Shown here: positions 48,472 through 60,459 of the stretch, one piece after another | Numbering within the stretch: position 1 is the stretch's first letter | Layout: every line of letters starts with the position of its first letter | From: Toxoplasma gondii ME49 | Taxonomy: Eukaryota; Apicomplexa; Conoidasida; Eucoccidiorida; Sarcocystidae | Reading direction: 5' to 3' | Assembly: GCF_000006565.2 (NCBI RefSeq) | Contig: NC_031475.1 | Span: forward strand, 4,416,522 to 4,480,521 | Length of the DNA stretch: 64,000 nt | Notes under the pieces: generated by a model | Databases searched by the model: none | What the model was told of the DNA's origin: nothing | What the model saw: only the letters and a program-made list of their open reading frames with translations | Made by a program: the position numbers and the translations under genes

Positions 48472-51350
48472 TTTTCAAAAGGGAGGAATCTGCCACACTG
48501 ATGAGTAGCATCCTAAGGAAAAAGGCACCTCTTGCTCTTTTGTGCGTTCACGCACGTTTGGAGGAGACCAACCTCCGGACGCGGGAGCGACTTTAGTGTC
48601 GAGTGGTGTAGAGCCAAGCGAAGCTCACCAAAACCTACACCCGTTTGAAACTGATGTATTTCGGCACTTGCTTCCATGAGAGGATCAGCTGTGAACATTG
48701 CCTCATCTCCTAATGCAATTCTTTCCGCTCGCCCTCATCGTGATTCACTCGCTTCACAAATATGCCACTTTTACTGGCAATCTGGGCGCGAAGTGTCCTC
48801 GTGGCTGAAGCGTGCACGATACCACCCGCAGCCGCAGTCACTAACCGAATACTGTATGTTTTCTCAGAGAATGACTTCATAACGAGCACACAGCCACACT
48901 GCTACGAAAATTTTCGCGGCTCTGAACGAATCAGCAGCGCATGCAGGATAGTCCACCACAAGTTCGGCACTCCGTACGGGATAATCACTTGATGCACCAC
49001 TGTTTACGGTCTCCCTTCAGAAGTTGGAGCTGAACGATTCGTGTTTACAAAGACTGTTGAAGCCTGTGCTACCGGATGTGACAGAAAGGCCATCTCCTAA
49101 GCATGCGTCAGACACAGGCATCTATTCTCAAAGCAGCCTGGTGAATGCATCAAAGTCAATTTTTCTTCATGAGCAGAAACTCTGTTCGCTGGAAGCATCG
49201 TTGTTGATGATTCCTTCTCCACAGGACCAACTTCCTCCCGCCTGGCATCACAGATACCGTTCCCTAAAGCTACGAGTGCGCAAGGAAAAGTACTGCTGTT
49301 TCACGGCACCGGTTCCAGGTCGCAACGTCGGTCTTTTGACCCTACAGAAACACTGATTTGGAGAGAAGCTGTCTGTACGCCTAAGGAACACTCGTGAGGC
49401 AACCAGATTTCGTTGCATTTAAGGATACCAGAGCAAGAGGCAGCAGCACCTCAATCGTTGCCGTGGCACGCCATATGCCAACCTGTCGACTTAGTGTTGA
49501 TAAGCAGAAAAAGCTGTCTGGCTACTAGCGAGAGACGATGCACTCACGTAGCTGAAAAAACGTCAGAATCCCCTTTGCCAGAAGGCCACAAAAACTCAGC
49601 GAGCAGCAGTCAGTAAGGTGACTTCGCGTTTTTACGGTATCTTCAGCGCATGAAACCGATCCGCTGTATAAGACGAGACATGCGCAGCGACGAAGGGGAC
49701 CCTTGGCGAGCAAGGGTGACAGAAGACACAGGGAGCTTTGTCTTTGAATCGAACCTAAAGCCCCCAGAGCGTTGACGTTATCTTTTTCTTCCGTTGCAGC
49801 CGAGAAAGACGTGGTTTGCTTGGACTCTAGGGGCACTTGAAACGTCGTGCAAGCATGTTCTCCTCCACTCTGACGCTTCTGAGAACGTCAAACCAGCGTT
49901 TTCACTTGCGCGGCACCGGCTGTCACATCCTTTGCCCGCAGCGTTTCTAGCTCAAACATGACAAGTTTGTCCTACAAGTTTCTAGAAATGTTGGCGGGGA
50001 GAAGCTGACCCACTCTCATTTGTCTTTCCCGAGAGAATTATCTCGATGTCCCCCTTTTCCAGTGGTGTCTTTCCACTGCTCAGTGGCCGTGGATCAAGTC
50101 GCGTGAGAGGTCGCATCGTAGACCTTTGCCTCAGCCCGCGAAATTGAGGTTGGAGTTACTGGAATACATGGTTCCGAGGCGTTTCCCAACCCTTTCACCT
50201 GCTTAAACCTTTCGTTCATGCTTGCTCACGTTCCTTGAACGTGCTTCAGCCTCTTTGACGGAAGGGAAAGTCTGCGTTGTCTCGTGACCTTTCGCCGTCA
50301 GCGTTTGGCTTTCCCGGAACACTTTCCTCTTTCCTGTCGGAAATCATTCCGTCCCTCCTCCGTCCACTCGCTGTGTCGTCTTTCTCTTTTTTTAAAACTG
50401 TGGGTCGAGGCGCCAGAGCCTGACTTTGTCTTCGTGCGTAGACATGTAGCATAGGCTAAAAACGCTCGCATCTGTGCACCGCCCAACCAAATGGACGGGG
50501 TGTACACACGCGTCCGGCAAGTTGCCAGAGGGATTGGCTCTGTGTCTAACCGATTTTTCATTGGCGGAAAAGATTCAGTCTCCACATATCTTGAATCAAG
50601 CCATTTTGTCACTGGCTTGCTCGCCCGCACGTGGACAGAAATGTTTCTTCACAACCTGCTCGATGCAGAGATTTTCATTGCTTAATGATTCGCACTGCAG
50701 ATGCAGTTCCAGCCCTGTCCCAGAACGCTCCACCTGTTTGATTCGTTTTTTTCAGCGGACCCAAAGTCCCGTTTCCTCTTCCGTATTCTTTCGGTGAGAG
50801 GAACGGAGATGAACATGTATGCGTCCTACCCGCCTGAACATGTTACTCGCTCTCTTCCTCAGGCGTAGATTTCCCTCCTCTGCCGCGCTGCAGGGGTCCA
50901 ATAAATGACTTTTCAAAATTTTGGTCGGAGAGGGACGCTCCTCTGCCGCACGTTTAGTCGCCTTCCAGCTCATCCATGCTGATTCCGTCTTCTGTGTCAG
51001 AGGTGTTGTCTTCCTCGCTCGAGTCTCGAAGTCCGACTCGACTTGGAGCTGAATCTGTTCGACGTTCGCCGCTGGACCGCGGAGCGAAGCTTCCTCCTCT
51101 TGCTGAATTCCGGAGTCTTGCTTCACTCGCATGTTACCCAGCGTGCTTGTCTCTGTCAGCGTGCTCTTCTTCAGCACGAACTCGGTTCCCCTGTGTCTTG
51201 GCTCCCGCGCTAAGATTCGCTCCTTGATCTCTGAAGGTTCTGTTCGTCTCCACCTCTCTTTCGAGTTTATGCCGTGAGTGTCTCTCCTGCGACGGCTTTT
51301 CTTCGCGCCTCCTCGCCGCGGCTCGCGCCTCTCCCTCGGTGCTCTCCAAG
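48472..51350. promoter_or_regulatory. Divergent spacer between IFT52 and the DeSI gene
   Basis: 2.9 kb between two outward-facing start codons, so both promoters and 5' UTRs should lie here. No TATA-like element or strong repeat is seen. A plus-strand open stretch at 49024-49356, preceded by a pyrimidine tract ending cttcag at 49020, has no convincing donor and is not called. Confidence 0.5.
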
Positions 51351-54300
51351 ATGATGCTCGCAGACGACCGAAGTGTCACCGTCCCTCCTCTTCTCTCTTA
51401 CTCAGCTTTAGACATTCGAACAGCTGCCGTGGAGAGAAGACGACAGGATCAGCTCGCGGCGAGTGCTGTGCAGACACCTGGCGACGCCGCCGCCGCTTCC
51501 ACCTCGGCGGAATCGGCTTCCCCCACACATGCATGCGAGAGCCTCCAGCCTGGAGTCTCAGGCCCTCCGAGCAGTGAAGCGGCGAATGGTGCCGGCGACA
51601 CACAGTCGGAGAGCCCTCCCCCCAACGCAGTGTTTCTCCATGTGTATGACCTCGATCCGACAATCAGTAAATACATGAACAAAGTTATGCGGCCTCTCGG
51701 CGCAGGCGCTTTTCACGCAGGAGTCGAGGTGTACGGAATTGAGTACTGTTATGGACAAACCTACGGTAAGGCGCGCCTGCCGTTTTCATGTGGAGACGCT
51801 CTTCAAGAGCGAAGGATAAGATACCTCCGTAGTACACTAACTATAAACAATAGAAACTGGCGAGTTGGCGCGTCGCACTCCCATGCGTCTTCGTTTCCTG
51901 TTGTCGTCTTTTAGTGGTTCTGTGTCTCTCAACAGAACTTTTGTTAGGCTCCAGCCTTGCCTTCGTGGTAACGTGAACATTCGCGTGTTCACCCTTCACG
52001 GTTTAGTAGACCTCTCGACCGGAGCGAGAGAAGGCATCGCGGAAATGCATCCGTAGAACAAGAGGACTAAATGCGGTAGACCAAGCGTATGGGAGGCGTC
52101 ACTGCCTTTAGCACAAGGTCTCACAGAGACAAATGTGCCCAGAGAGTTAAGAGAGTGAATGACGTTACTTGTTGTTGACACAGGATCGCGTTCAATTTTC
52201 TAGCCAGTGCCTCGGAGTTTACAACCGTGAAACGGGTACTTCTTGGAGAAACGAAGGCTGGCGGAAAGAGAGCGGCAGACGGGTGTGCAGTTGACAGGGA
52301 AGGAGAGCAGCGGGGTGGCTTCGCATGTATTCACATGGAGTACCGTTGGATAAGGCCTCTTCATTCCCAGCGGGGGTGTCTCTCTCCGGTGTTTTCACTT
52401 TGGTCTTCGGGGTGGGTTGACGGTCTGGAAGGGATACATGCAGCTGTTCACCTCACTTGCCGGCACCACAAAATGCCGCGAGACCTTATTTCTGCGCAGA
52501 CAAGACACCGGGCATCACCGTCAATCGGCCTCGTCGCCATCCCGCCCACATCTACAGAGAAACGATTTATATGGGGTAAGGGCTCTTTACACTGCTGTCT
52601 GCAAATTCCTGCGGAGCTGGCGACAGTCCGGATGTGCAACCGCATGCTACGCAGCTGAGATCGAGGCGAAATGTTGTTCTCAGCAATTGCAGAAAGCCGT
52701 TTGTTAAGCCAAGGGTTCCCGCGTACCACTTTGCATAGCCGCCTTCGTAGGCTCTGTGTCAGAAAAATCCTCTTCTTGGAACGGTGTGACCTTTGGTTTA
52801 AAAATTCGAGCTCTTTGGATGCTCTCGCACGAGGTGATGGCGCCGAGTTTTTCTCGTGTCGTTGCTTCTACAGTCATCGGCTTTCTTCTTTTTCGTGTCA
52901 ATGCCTCAGGCAGACGACTCTGGCACACGAAGAGTTCATGGCTCTCATTGAGGCACTGAAAGACGAATGGCCAGGTGAAAAATACAACATTCTGACGAGG
53001 TAGGCCTCGTTGCCTTTCTCTGCATGCACATGCGCTTACTGACTCTGATCTCCAATGTTTTCCTCTCATCTGTCTCTCCCTTCGTGGGCCTCCGAAGCAG
53101 CCCTCGCCGCCGCCTTCTCATTTGATCGTTTTCTCCCCTGGTTTATCGAGGACGCTCTTTGGGATTTCTTTTCTGCCTCCTATTTCGCTCCGCCGTCCAC
53201 GCGGAGCCCCTCTCCTGTTCTTGCCGTTGTTCGTCTGTCTTTTCTTTCACACTACTCGAAGGCTTTGTTCGAGCAGCTTCCGTCTTGGCTCCGTGCGCCT
53301 TTCTGCTCACTGCTGCGGACTCGCGCCACTTCAAATCGTACCTCAGTGGTATGCTCTGGCTTGCTGCGCGGTGTTAAAAGCAATTCTGTGCAGAACCGGT
53401 GGGTGGTGGATAAAACAGTTACATGTGATGCAGTGTCAACTGCATTCAGGAGAGAGAAGACCCCGAGACCGGCATCTGTCACACTTTGCTCTTTCTCACA
53501 CTCGTGCCCTTCCCTTTTTATCCAGGCCTACATCGTCTGTGCGTGTGACCCCAAGTAAATGAAGGATCTCTTTTCTTTCTGCTCTCGCCTATTCTCTGTA
53601 TGCGCGTGTATCTCGATTGGCCTCAGCCGTCGTCTAGCGATTTCAAGTTCTTTTTTTCCGCAGTCGAGCAGCTTCGACCTCGAGGCGCTGTGGCGACTCT
53701 TGGCGAGGGTGACAGGACCTCTGGCAGGAGAGACAAACGCAGTTTACGGTAACGTAGGGATCCGCTGTCCTCATCGGTAACAGGGAGTCTCCTCGACGGG
53801 CATGTGCCTCTTTCATGTGCATGCAGGAACTGCCTGAACTTTGCAGATCAGCTGTGTCTCCTCCTCGGTGTGGGGTGTCTCCCCCCGTGGCTGCTGCGTC
53901 TCCAGCAGCAAGCCTCGAGTCTCCAGGAGAGCATGCAGTACGCCGCGCGGAAGCTTCAGCAGATCGACGAGACCACTGGCCTCTCGGCGGTTGCGTCGGC
54001 GGCCGCCACTGCAGCCGCGGCAGCGGCGCGGGTGTTTGGTGGGTTTCTCCGGCCCTCTTTGGAATCTCAGGTGAGTGGACGATGAGGAAAAGATCACAGC
54101 TGAAGGAGAAGGCCCCCAGGCTCTTTGCGGAGAAGTGGGAGAAAAGAGGGGAGATGTGGAGGGGCAAAGCGCGGAGACAGGGACAGGCCGGAATCCGTCC
54201 GGGGGAAGGGGCAAGGGTAAGACGGGTGAATTCGGAGGGAGCAGAGGAGACCTCACGGGCGTGTTCAGGAGAGAGTCAGGGTCAAAGGAGGAAGAGACGG

Positions 54301-56748
54301 TGACTGTAGATAAGACGGGAGCAGAGTGGCGAGAAACGCGTCGCGAGGGAGTCGGTCGTGGCGTTCTGGGAGAGCAGCAGAGACAACTGAAGAAGCGGCG
54401 TGAATAAATAACGGAAGGAAAGCTATCGGCTTTTTTCAGGAAAGGCCTGACGTGCGGGTGCTGTAGGGCCGTGTGGCGTTTCTGTGACGAAGATAGGAGC
54501 CTCCGTCCATGCAGCGGAAGGAGCAGCAGGACCGACTTCCAAAGCTCTGGCGAGCGAAGGGACAGTCTCCGAGTCTGCGAGACCCGCGTGGCCTGGGGGC
54601 TCTCAGGTCGCCGCGACGGTTGCTGTCTCGGTGGCGGAGACTGACGAGACAGTGTCGGCGAGTGGAGACATCTGAAACCGGGAGACAAGCCCTTTTGTTT
54701 GCGCCGCGAGGAAAATCGAGAATTCCCATTCTGACAGGAGCTCCTCTTTGCCAAAGGGCAGGCGCCGTTCCTGCTGGTCTCGAGGAGACACCCGGCGGTA
54801 CAAGGTGTCTCCGTTTGCCAGCGCTGTGTGAGGTTTCCGCGGGTGCAGGGCCTGCAGCGAGAGACGAAAGAGTCGACCGCAGAAGCGGCGTTTCGTCCCG
54901 TGGGAGAAGCGAGCACAGCAAATTCTTCAGAAAGGTCGCTGGAGAAACGCAGCATAGACGGGAGCCGCGTTTACCTTCGCACTAAGAGCCCGAGTCTGAG
55001 ACTGGCGCCGTGGTGCGTAGGCGCGGACGCCCTCCTCCCTCCCCGCTGGAGACCACGAAAGGAAACCTACCACAGTTTGTCGCGACAGAATGAGACAGAT
55101 GGGAAGAGGAGAGAAGCGGCAAGATGCCGGTGGACAGGAAGCCTAGGAATCGAGGAACTGGCAAGAAGGAAAGGATTCTGAGGCAGGGAATGGAAAGATG
55201 ATGATGTGCATTGGGTCTTCGGTCGCGGTGGACGCCTCGGCGCCTCCAGATCGTTTGGTCAAGCAGAGACGGAGAGCAAGCAGCTGAACGCAGAGATGGT
55301 GGATTGGGTTTCGTTGTGAGAAATGAGGGGAAAGAGGAGGATCGCACACACAGGGAGTCGAAGGAAACTCTGGCGTCCTTTCGCTTTCGCCGTTCTGTCG
55401 GTGTCAGTTGGGCAACAATGGGAGGATTAAGTTTCTCGTGAAACTGGTTTCTTACCGTGGATCACGAGTCACTGGCGAGCTGCGGTGGACGTCGCTGCTT
55501 TCCGATGTTGGGATGCAAGAGAAACGGGCAGAAGCCGAAGAAGGGAGGGAAAAGACAAACGGAGGAGGCAGGCGAGAGGCATACGCGACACAGATGGACG
55601 GAAAGGGCGGACACGTTCCACAGAAGGAATAAAAACCAGCGGACAACTCACGGATTAGAAGAGACCTCACAAGAACTGTCTCCCTCTGCAGCTGGGGGAG
55701 ACTGTCCCTGACAAACGTGCATCCGCGCTTGCCACAACCGAATGCCTACCCGAAACGAAAACGCCTTCTGTTTGGGACAGAGAATGAAATGGGAGTCTTT
55801 TTATCTCAAACCACGCGTGCTGTTGACGAATCTGTACGAAACTTTGTGTGCTTCATGAGTTTGACTTGTCTTTCCTCAGGAAGGTCCAACGGTCACCTCT
55901 CGTCTCGATCGCGCTCTCACCTCGGTAAGAAGCTGTTATGCCGACGGACACCGGAGGTGGAAGAAAACTGCAGGATTTCAACGATCTCAAGTCAGATTTG
56001 TTTTTTTAGTCTCTCACCACCTTTCATGTCTGTGTATATGCAAAAACTTTTTTCCGTGTATAACTACGTATATACAGCTAGGTACATATATATATATAAA
56101 CATAAATATATGTAATTGTAAATCCGGATGCGTGGATGCCCGATGATATGGTTGTGTATTCCTTTGTCATCTCAAGGAATTGTCTGCACATTTGCCATAC
56201 TGTGCACCCATTAGAATCGATGGCCTGTTCCCTTCTTGCAGAACTCTGAATTCATCTCTCTGTTCCTTCCTCAGGGAATCAGCCTGCTGTCGGGTGGTTT
56301 AGGCGCTTTCGCAGACGGCGTGGCTGAAGGCCTCGCTGGCTTGATGGACGACGAAGCAACGCCCGTTCCGTATCCGCACCCTGGGTACGAGTCTTCGACA
56401 GTTCCTTGTTCTTTTCCTGACTCTTCTCTCTCAGAGTCTCCCTCTCCCTTTCCGCCGCCTCCCGCATCTGCTGTCTCTCCTGTTCGTTCTCCTTCTGCCT
56501 CTATAGCTGCCTCGGCCGGTGTCCCTGCGACAGTCGCTGCGTCTGCAGCTTCCTCGGGGGACGGACTGGCGCAGTCTTCTAAGAAAGAAAATGACAAGTT
56601 GTTTTATATCCACGACGAAATGAATCTACCCGCTTCCCTGCCTCTTTCAGCAGACGAAAACAGCAAGCTTCCAGGCCAGGTGACTGGCGCCTCTCTGTAC
56701 TCTTCCATGCCGCTGGCGTCTGGAGAGGTTGACGCAGGTGCGGTGTAG
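51351..56748 (+). CDS. PPPDE/DeSI-type isopeptidase (deSUMOylase/deubiquitinase family)
   Basis: A papain-fold cysteine peptidase of the PPPDE family, which removes SUMO or ubiquitin from substrates. Exons: 51351-51765, 52500-52575, 52910-52999, 53827-54070, 55880-55924, 56275-56748; 447 residues. An alternative in-frame acceptor at 56242 adds 11 residues. The domain (about 93-215) has VFLHVYDLDP, the catalytic His in GAFHAGVEVYG (about His122), YGQTYDKTPGITVNRPRRHP spliced across exons 1-2, HIYRETIYMGQTTL, DEWPGEKYNILTR and the catalytic Cys in RNCLNFADQLC (about Cys196), then LPPWLLRLQQQ. Both catalytic residues are present. The N-terminal 90 residues and the C-terminal 230 are Ala/Ser/Pro-rich extensions without recognised domains. 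The start has ATGATG; the first was taken. Substrate (SUMO or ubiquitin) cannot be told from sequence. The 1.8-kb fourth intron may hide a further exon. Confidence 0.88.
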
Positions 56749-59533
56749 GGATGTCAAAGGCCTCGGAAAGAGGAGAATGACGACGCTGCGTAGAGATATG
56801 AGACCAAGTAACGGATTTTTTAGAAGCAAAACGCATTTGAAAAAAGTTTTGTTCACGAAAAGATTCGAAGCATTGTTTAGAAAGCGTGTCCTGAATCAGT
56901 GCGTGTGGGAAGCTGCGGTGTGCGTTGAGAGTTACCGTGCGTTCTCAAATGCTCATGGCAGACGCGAAATGTCGACCGTACTTAGTGAGAGTAATCTTTT
57001 CACCGCCGGCGTTTGAGTCATCCATATAATTAATTTGGAATACAGCGGTCACTGCAGCTAAGAAACAAAAGTCGTAACGGGTGCTCTTACCCAGACCACG
57101 TCAGGAGTTTTCCGGAAAGGTACAAACCGAAGAACACTTAGAAGCAGTGTTAACTTAGAAGGACCGGATGGGCAAATGATAGGGGTGGAACTGAGGTTAG
57201 AGAAGGCACAAAGAGTGCGTTGAATCACTTGTTCCGTGCGCACGCGTCTTTCCCAGGCAGGTACGTGCGAATTTTCGAAGCAGGAGCGCAGAGAGAGCCA
57301 CGCGTGCATGTTGTAGACGCATCTGTTAAGTGGATACATGCGCTTCTCGCGTATGGGTTGTTGCCGTACGTACATTGCTTCCCCGCAATGCACTTGTGCG
57401 TTTGGTTTGGCGTCCTCTGAGGTTGAGCCAGGAGTGGGACCCCCAGCGGGCGGTTTGAGAGCATAACCGCAACCGAGAATGGTGCATAACTTTCATCAGG
57501 CTTTGCATAGGAGTCCGGTCACAATTTCACCACGTCTACGAAAAAGAGCGTCTGGGGACTACGCGCTACGAACCTGAAGGCACCTCTTTTCGTGGAACAA
57601 GCAGGAAACACATGATACGATACGGGTGTCGGCACAAACACTCCAACACAGATCGATCAAACTGCCGTGCGTTTAGAATCGCAGGCTTTTTCTATGTCTG
57701 ATATCTTGGGTCAACCGATCCAAAATCGTGTGGGGAAATGACGCCGGTTCCCAGACGTCACTCACACACCGTGTCGCGATTTTGTCGTAGGTCACGGTGG
57801 GGGAGCATTAGCTCAGAGCAGACAGTCTGTAAGCTCGGCAGTCAACTACAGGGCTAACACAGAACTCCGAAAGGCAACGATACGGCCTAGCTGCCGTTTC
57901 GCCAATAGAGTACGCATGGATGTATTAAAGGAGTACCACGTGAGTAGGCAAAGGCTACGGTGTACTTCTGTGTAGTTTCGAGGTGAGATCTCTACGGAAA
58001 CTCTTCGAGTTAAATGTTGATAACAACGCTTTCTAGCGACAGCTTATTTGAAAGTGGGGATCGCCTATTGACTCCGCAGTATATGGGATTCCCATCTTGA
58101 TCGCGTGAAAACGACACAGTTTTTCAAATCAGGATATCGAAGTACCTTGTTAGTACGGTGCAGACATCATCGGCAATTGAGTGTTCCGGCACGCCTCGAG
58201 TGTAGAGCAGAGCGGATACTTAGCAAGTGCGCTCAACGCAGTCGGGATCTGCCCCAGTGATTGCTTCGTGCGAGTGAACACACTGAGGAGAACAGACGCA
58301 CAGAGTGCATTATACGGGCCATTCAACTACCTGGGATGGACATACTGGCACTTTGCCCTCGATTTCTTCCGAGCCGATCGCATCTGTTGTTTCCATCTGT
58401 TCATCTTGACACCCCTAGAAAGCTGTGTGCCCTTTTCTTTCGACGAAAGAGAGAGTGTTATTGTTTTGTTTCTACGCTCTAAACGCTGTTTTCTTCGCGC
58501 TCGGGAAAATTCGAGAATCACACCACGGCAACAGTCGGTGTTTCGCCAGCAGGCGCTACAGCATGCATGGATCAAAAAGGGGGTCATTAATGGGCTTTGT
58601 CGCCGGGGGCGGGGGGACAACAAGGGGGAAACCAAAGGTACCCTAAGAGAAGAATCCTCCTATAGAAAGGAGAAATTGCCGACATCTCTGAACGTTCTGT
58701 TTTCGTAACATGGACATTTCCCGTGTCTTGAAGTGAGGCGGCTGTTGGTGGCTCTGAAGCTGCCGGACATAGGTGTATGTACAACTCAACCGCGAACATT
58801 TTTGTGGTCCCCGTGCGACTTTCCCAAGAAAGGAACTGGGGAAAAACGAGATGTCAATGCGCAACACAGTGTGGAAGCTTGAACTTCTTTTGCTTGTTTT
58901 CCCGTCTTCTGCGTCCCCAAAATGCAGAAGTAACGTCCTTTTCCTCTCGTCTCGTCTTCGCAGCACCCCGCGTCGTCCGTCACCACCAGGAGATGCCGTT
59001 CTTCCGTGTTCCACTCTTCTTTGATGTGACTGAGAATTGCTGGCGCTCCAGTATCGTCCCGTGTTCTCGGGAAGACTTTTAGTTTTGATACGAAGAAGAT
59101 AATCAAGAGAAAGCGTTGTATTTTCCTTCATTAAACCGTCTCGAAGCCCTCTGCAACTACCGCCGCGGTGCAGCTTCTGAAGTTTCCGGTCCTCTCGGCC
59201 ACCACTGCTTATTTATCCCTCTCTTTGGTCCGTTGTTCTTGCTTTTGTGCTCCTGCGTTACCTCATTTATTACGGCAGAGGAGCTGTTCGCTTGTTTGGT
59301 CGTTCCTACGTCGGTTTCTTTCCACGTCTGCCAGTGGTCTGCGTGCATCGCCCTCGTTCGCCGTTCTGTTGAGCGTCGCCACAACTCGACTGCGGCGCCT
59401 TCTTTTTTGTGACTGTGCTATCTCTCTCTTATCAGGGCGAGGGGACAGAAGCGGCCTCCTGCCTCTTGTCTGTTGTTCGCTTCCACAAAGTCTGTTAGTT
59501 TTGGCTGTTGGCCTTCGTTTTCTCTGCTTCAAG
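56749..59533. other. Spacer between the DeSI and eIF4A3 genes
   Basis: 2.8 kb with balanced composition up to about 58.8 kb. It should contain the DeSI 3' UTR and the eIF4A3 promoter and 5' UTR. The stretch 59160-59530 upstream of the ATG is pyrimidine-rich, as expected for a leader. No supported gene, tRNA or repeat is seen. Confidence 0.55.
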
Positions 59534-60424
59534 ATGGCGAGACTCGAACCGGACACGAATTTCATTTTTGAAACTTCGGAGGACTGTCAAGTCCTGCCGA
59601 CATTCGACGCTATGGGCTTCAAGGAAGACTTGCTGCGCGGCATCTACGCGTATGGCTTCGAGCGCCCGTCTGCTGTGCAACAGCGTGCGATTGTCCCGAT
59701 CATGAAAGGTCGAGATGTAATTGTACAGAGCCAGTCCGGAACGGGTAAAACTTGTGTCTTCTGCCTCGGCTGTCTTCAGTGCATAGACCCGAAAGTTCGC
59801 GATCCGCAAGCTCTTATTCTCAGCCCGACTAGAGAACTTGCTGAACAGTCGCAGAAAGTCTGCTTGGCCCTAGGCGACTACATGTCTGTTCAGGTAAGAA
59901 TCAACACTTGAAGAGGCGGTTTTCTTGAACCTCCTTTCTTACAGTAACATGTGCATGGGCACAAGGACGCGTGTGTTCGTGTGTTTACCGTGAGAAGTTT
60001 GTACAATCATATAGAACCTGCATGTCTCTATACTCGTATTCATAGACGCGCATAAAGTGGCGCATCATTGTTGTATCGTTTCTCCACTTGTCCATGTTTC
60101 CTCTAGGTTCACTGCTGCATCGGAGGCAAACGCGTGGGAGACGACATTCGGGCTCTGGAGGCAGGTGTTCACATCGTGTCTGGAACCCCCGGGCGGGTTT
60201 TCCACATGATTGCGCAACGCCACTTCAGCACGCGACACATCAAACTGCTCGTCCTCGACGAAGCCGATGAAATGCTGAACCGCGGCTTCAAAGAGCAAGT
60301 CTACGATATTTACCGGTACCTCCCACCCTCCACTCAAGTTGTCCTTGTCTCCGCTACTCTCCCCCATGAGGTAAGCAGTGACCAACCTATCCTGACTCCG
60401 CATGCCCCCCAAGTGCATGTGTTA

Positions 60425-60459
<35 letters not shown>

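Noticed and set aside
49024..49356. Plus-strand frame after a cttcag acceptor-like site
   Set aside because: No phase-consistent partner exon and no recognisable motif; more likely the DeSI leader or spacer.
53055..53558. Plus-strand 167-codon frame with ATG inside a DeSI intron, considered as a nested gene
   Set aside because: Phe/Ser/Pro/Leu-rich as expected of a pyrimidine-rich intron; flanking exons join in phase without it and no domain is visible.
53813..54955. Minus-strand 380-codon open frame
   Set aside because: Lies antisense to DeSI exon 4 and the following intron; Ser/Pro/Arg-rich and without recognisable features.
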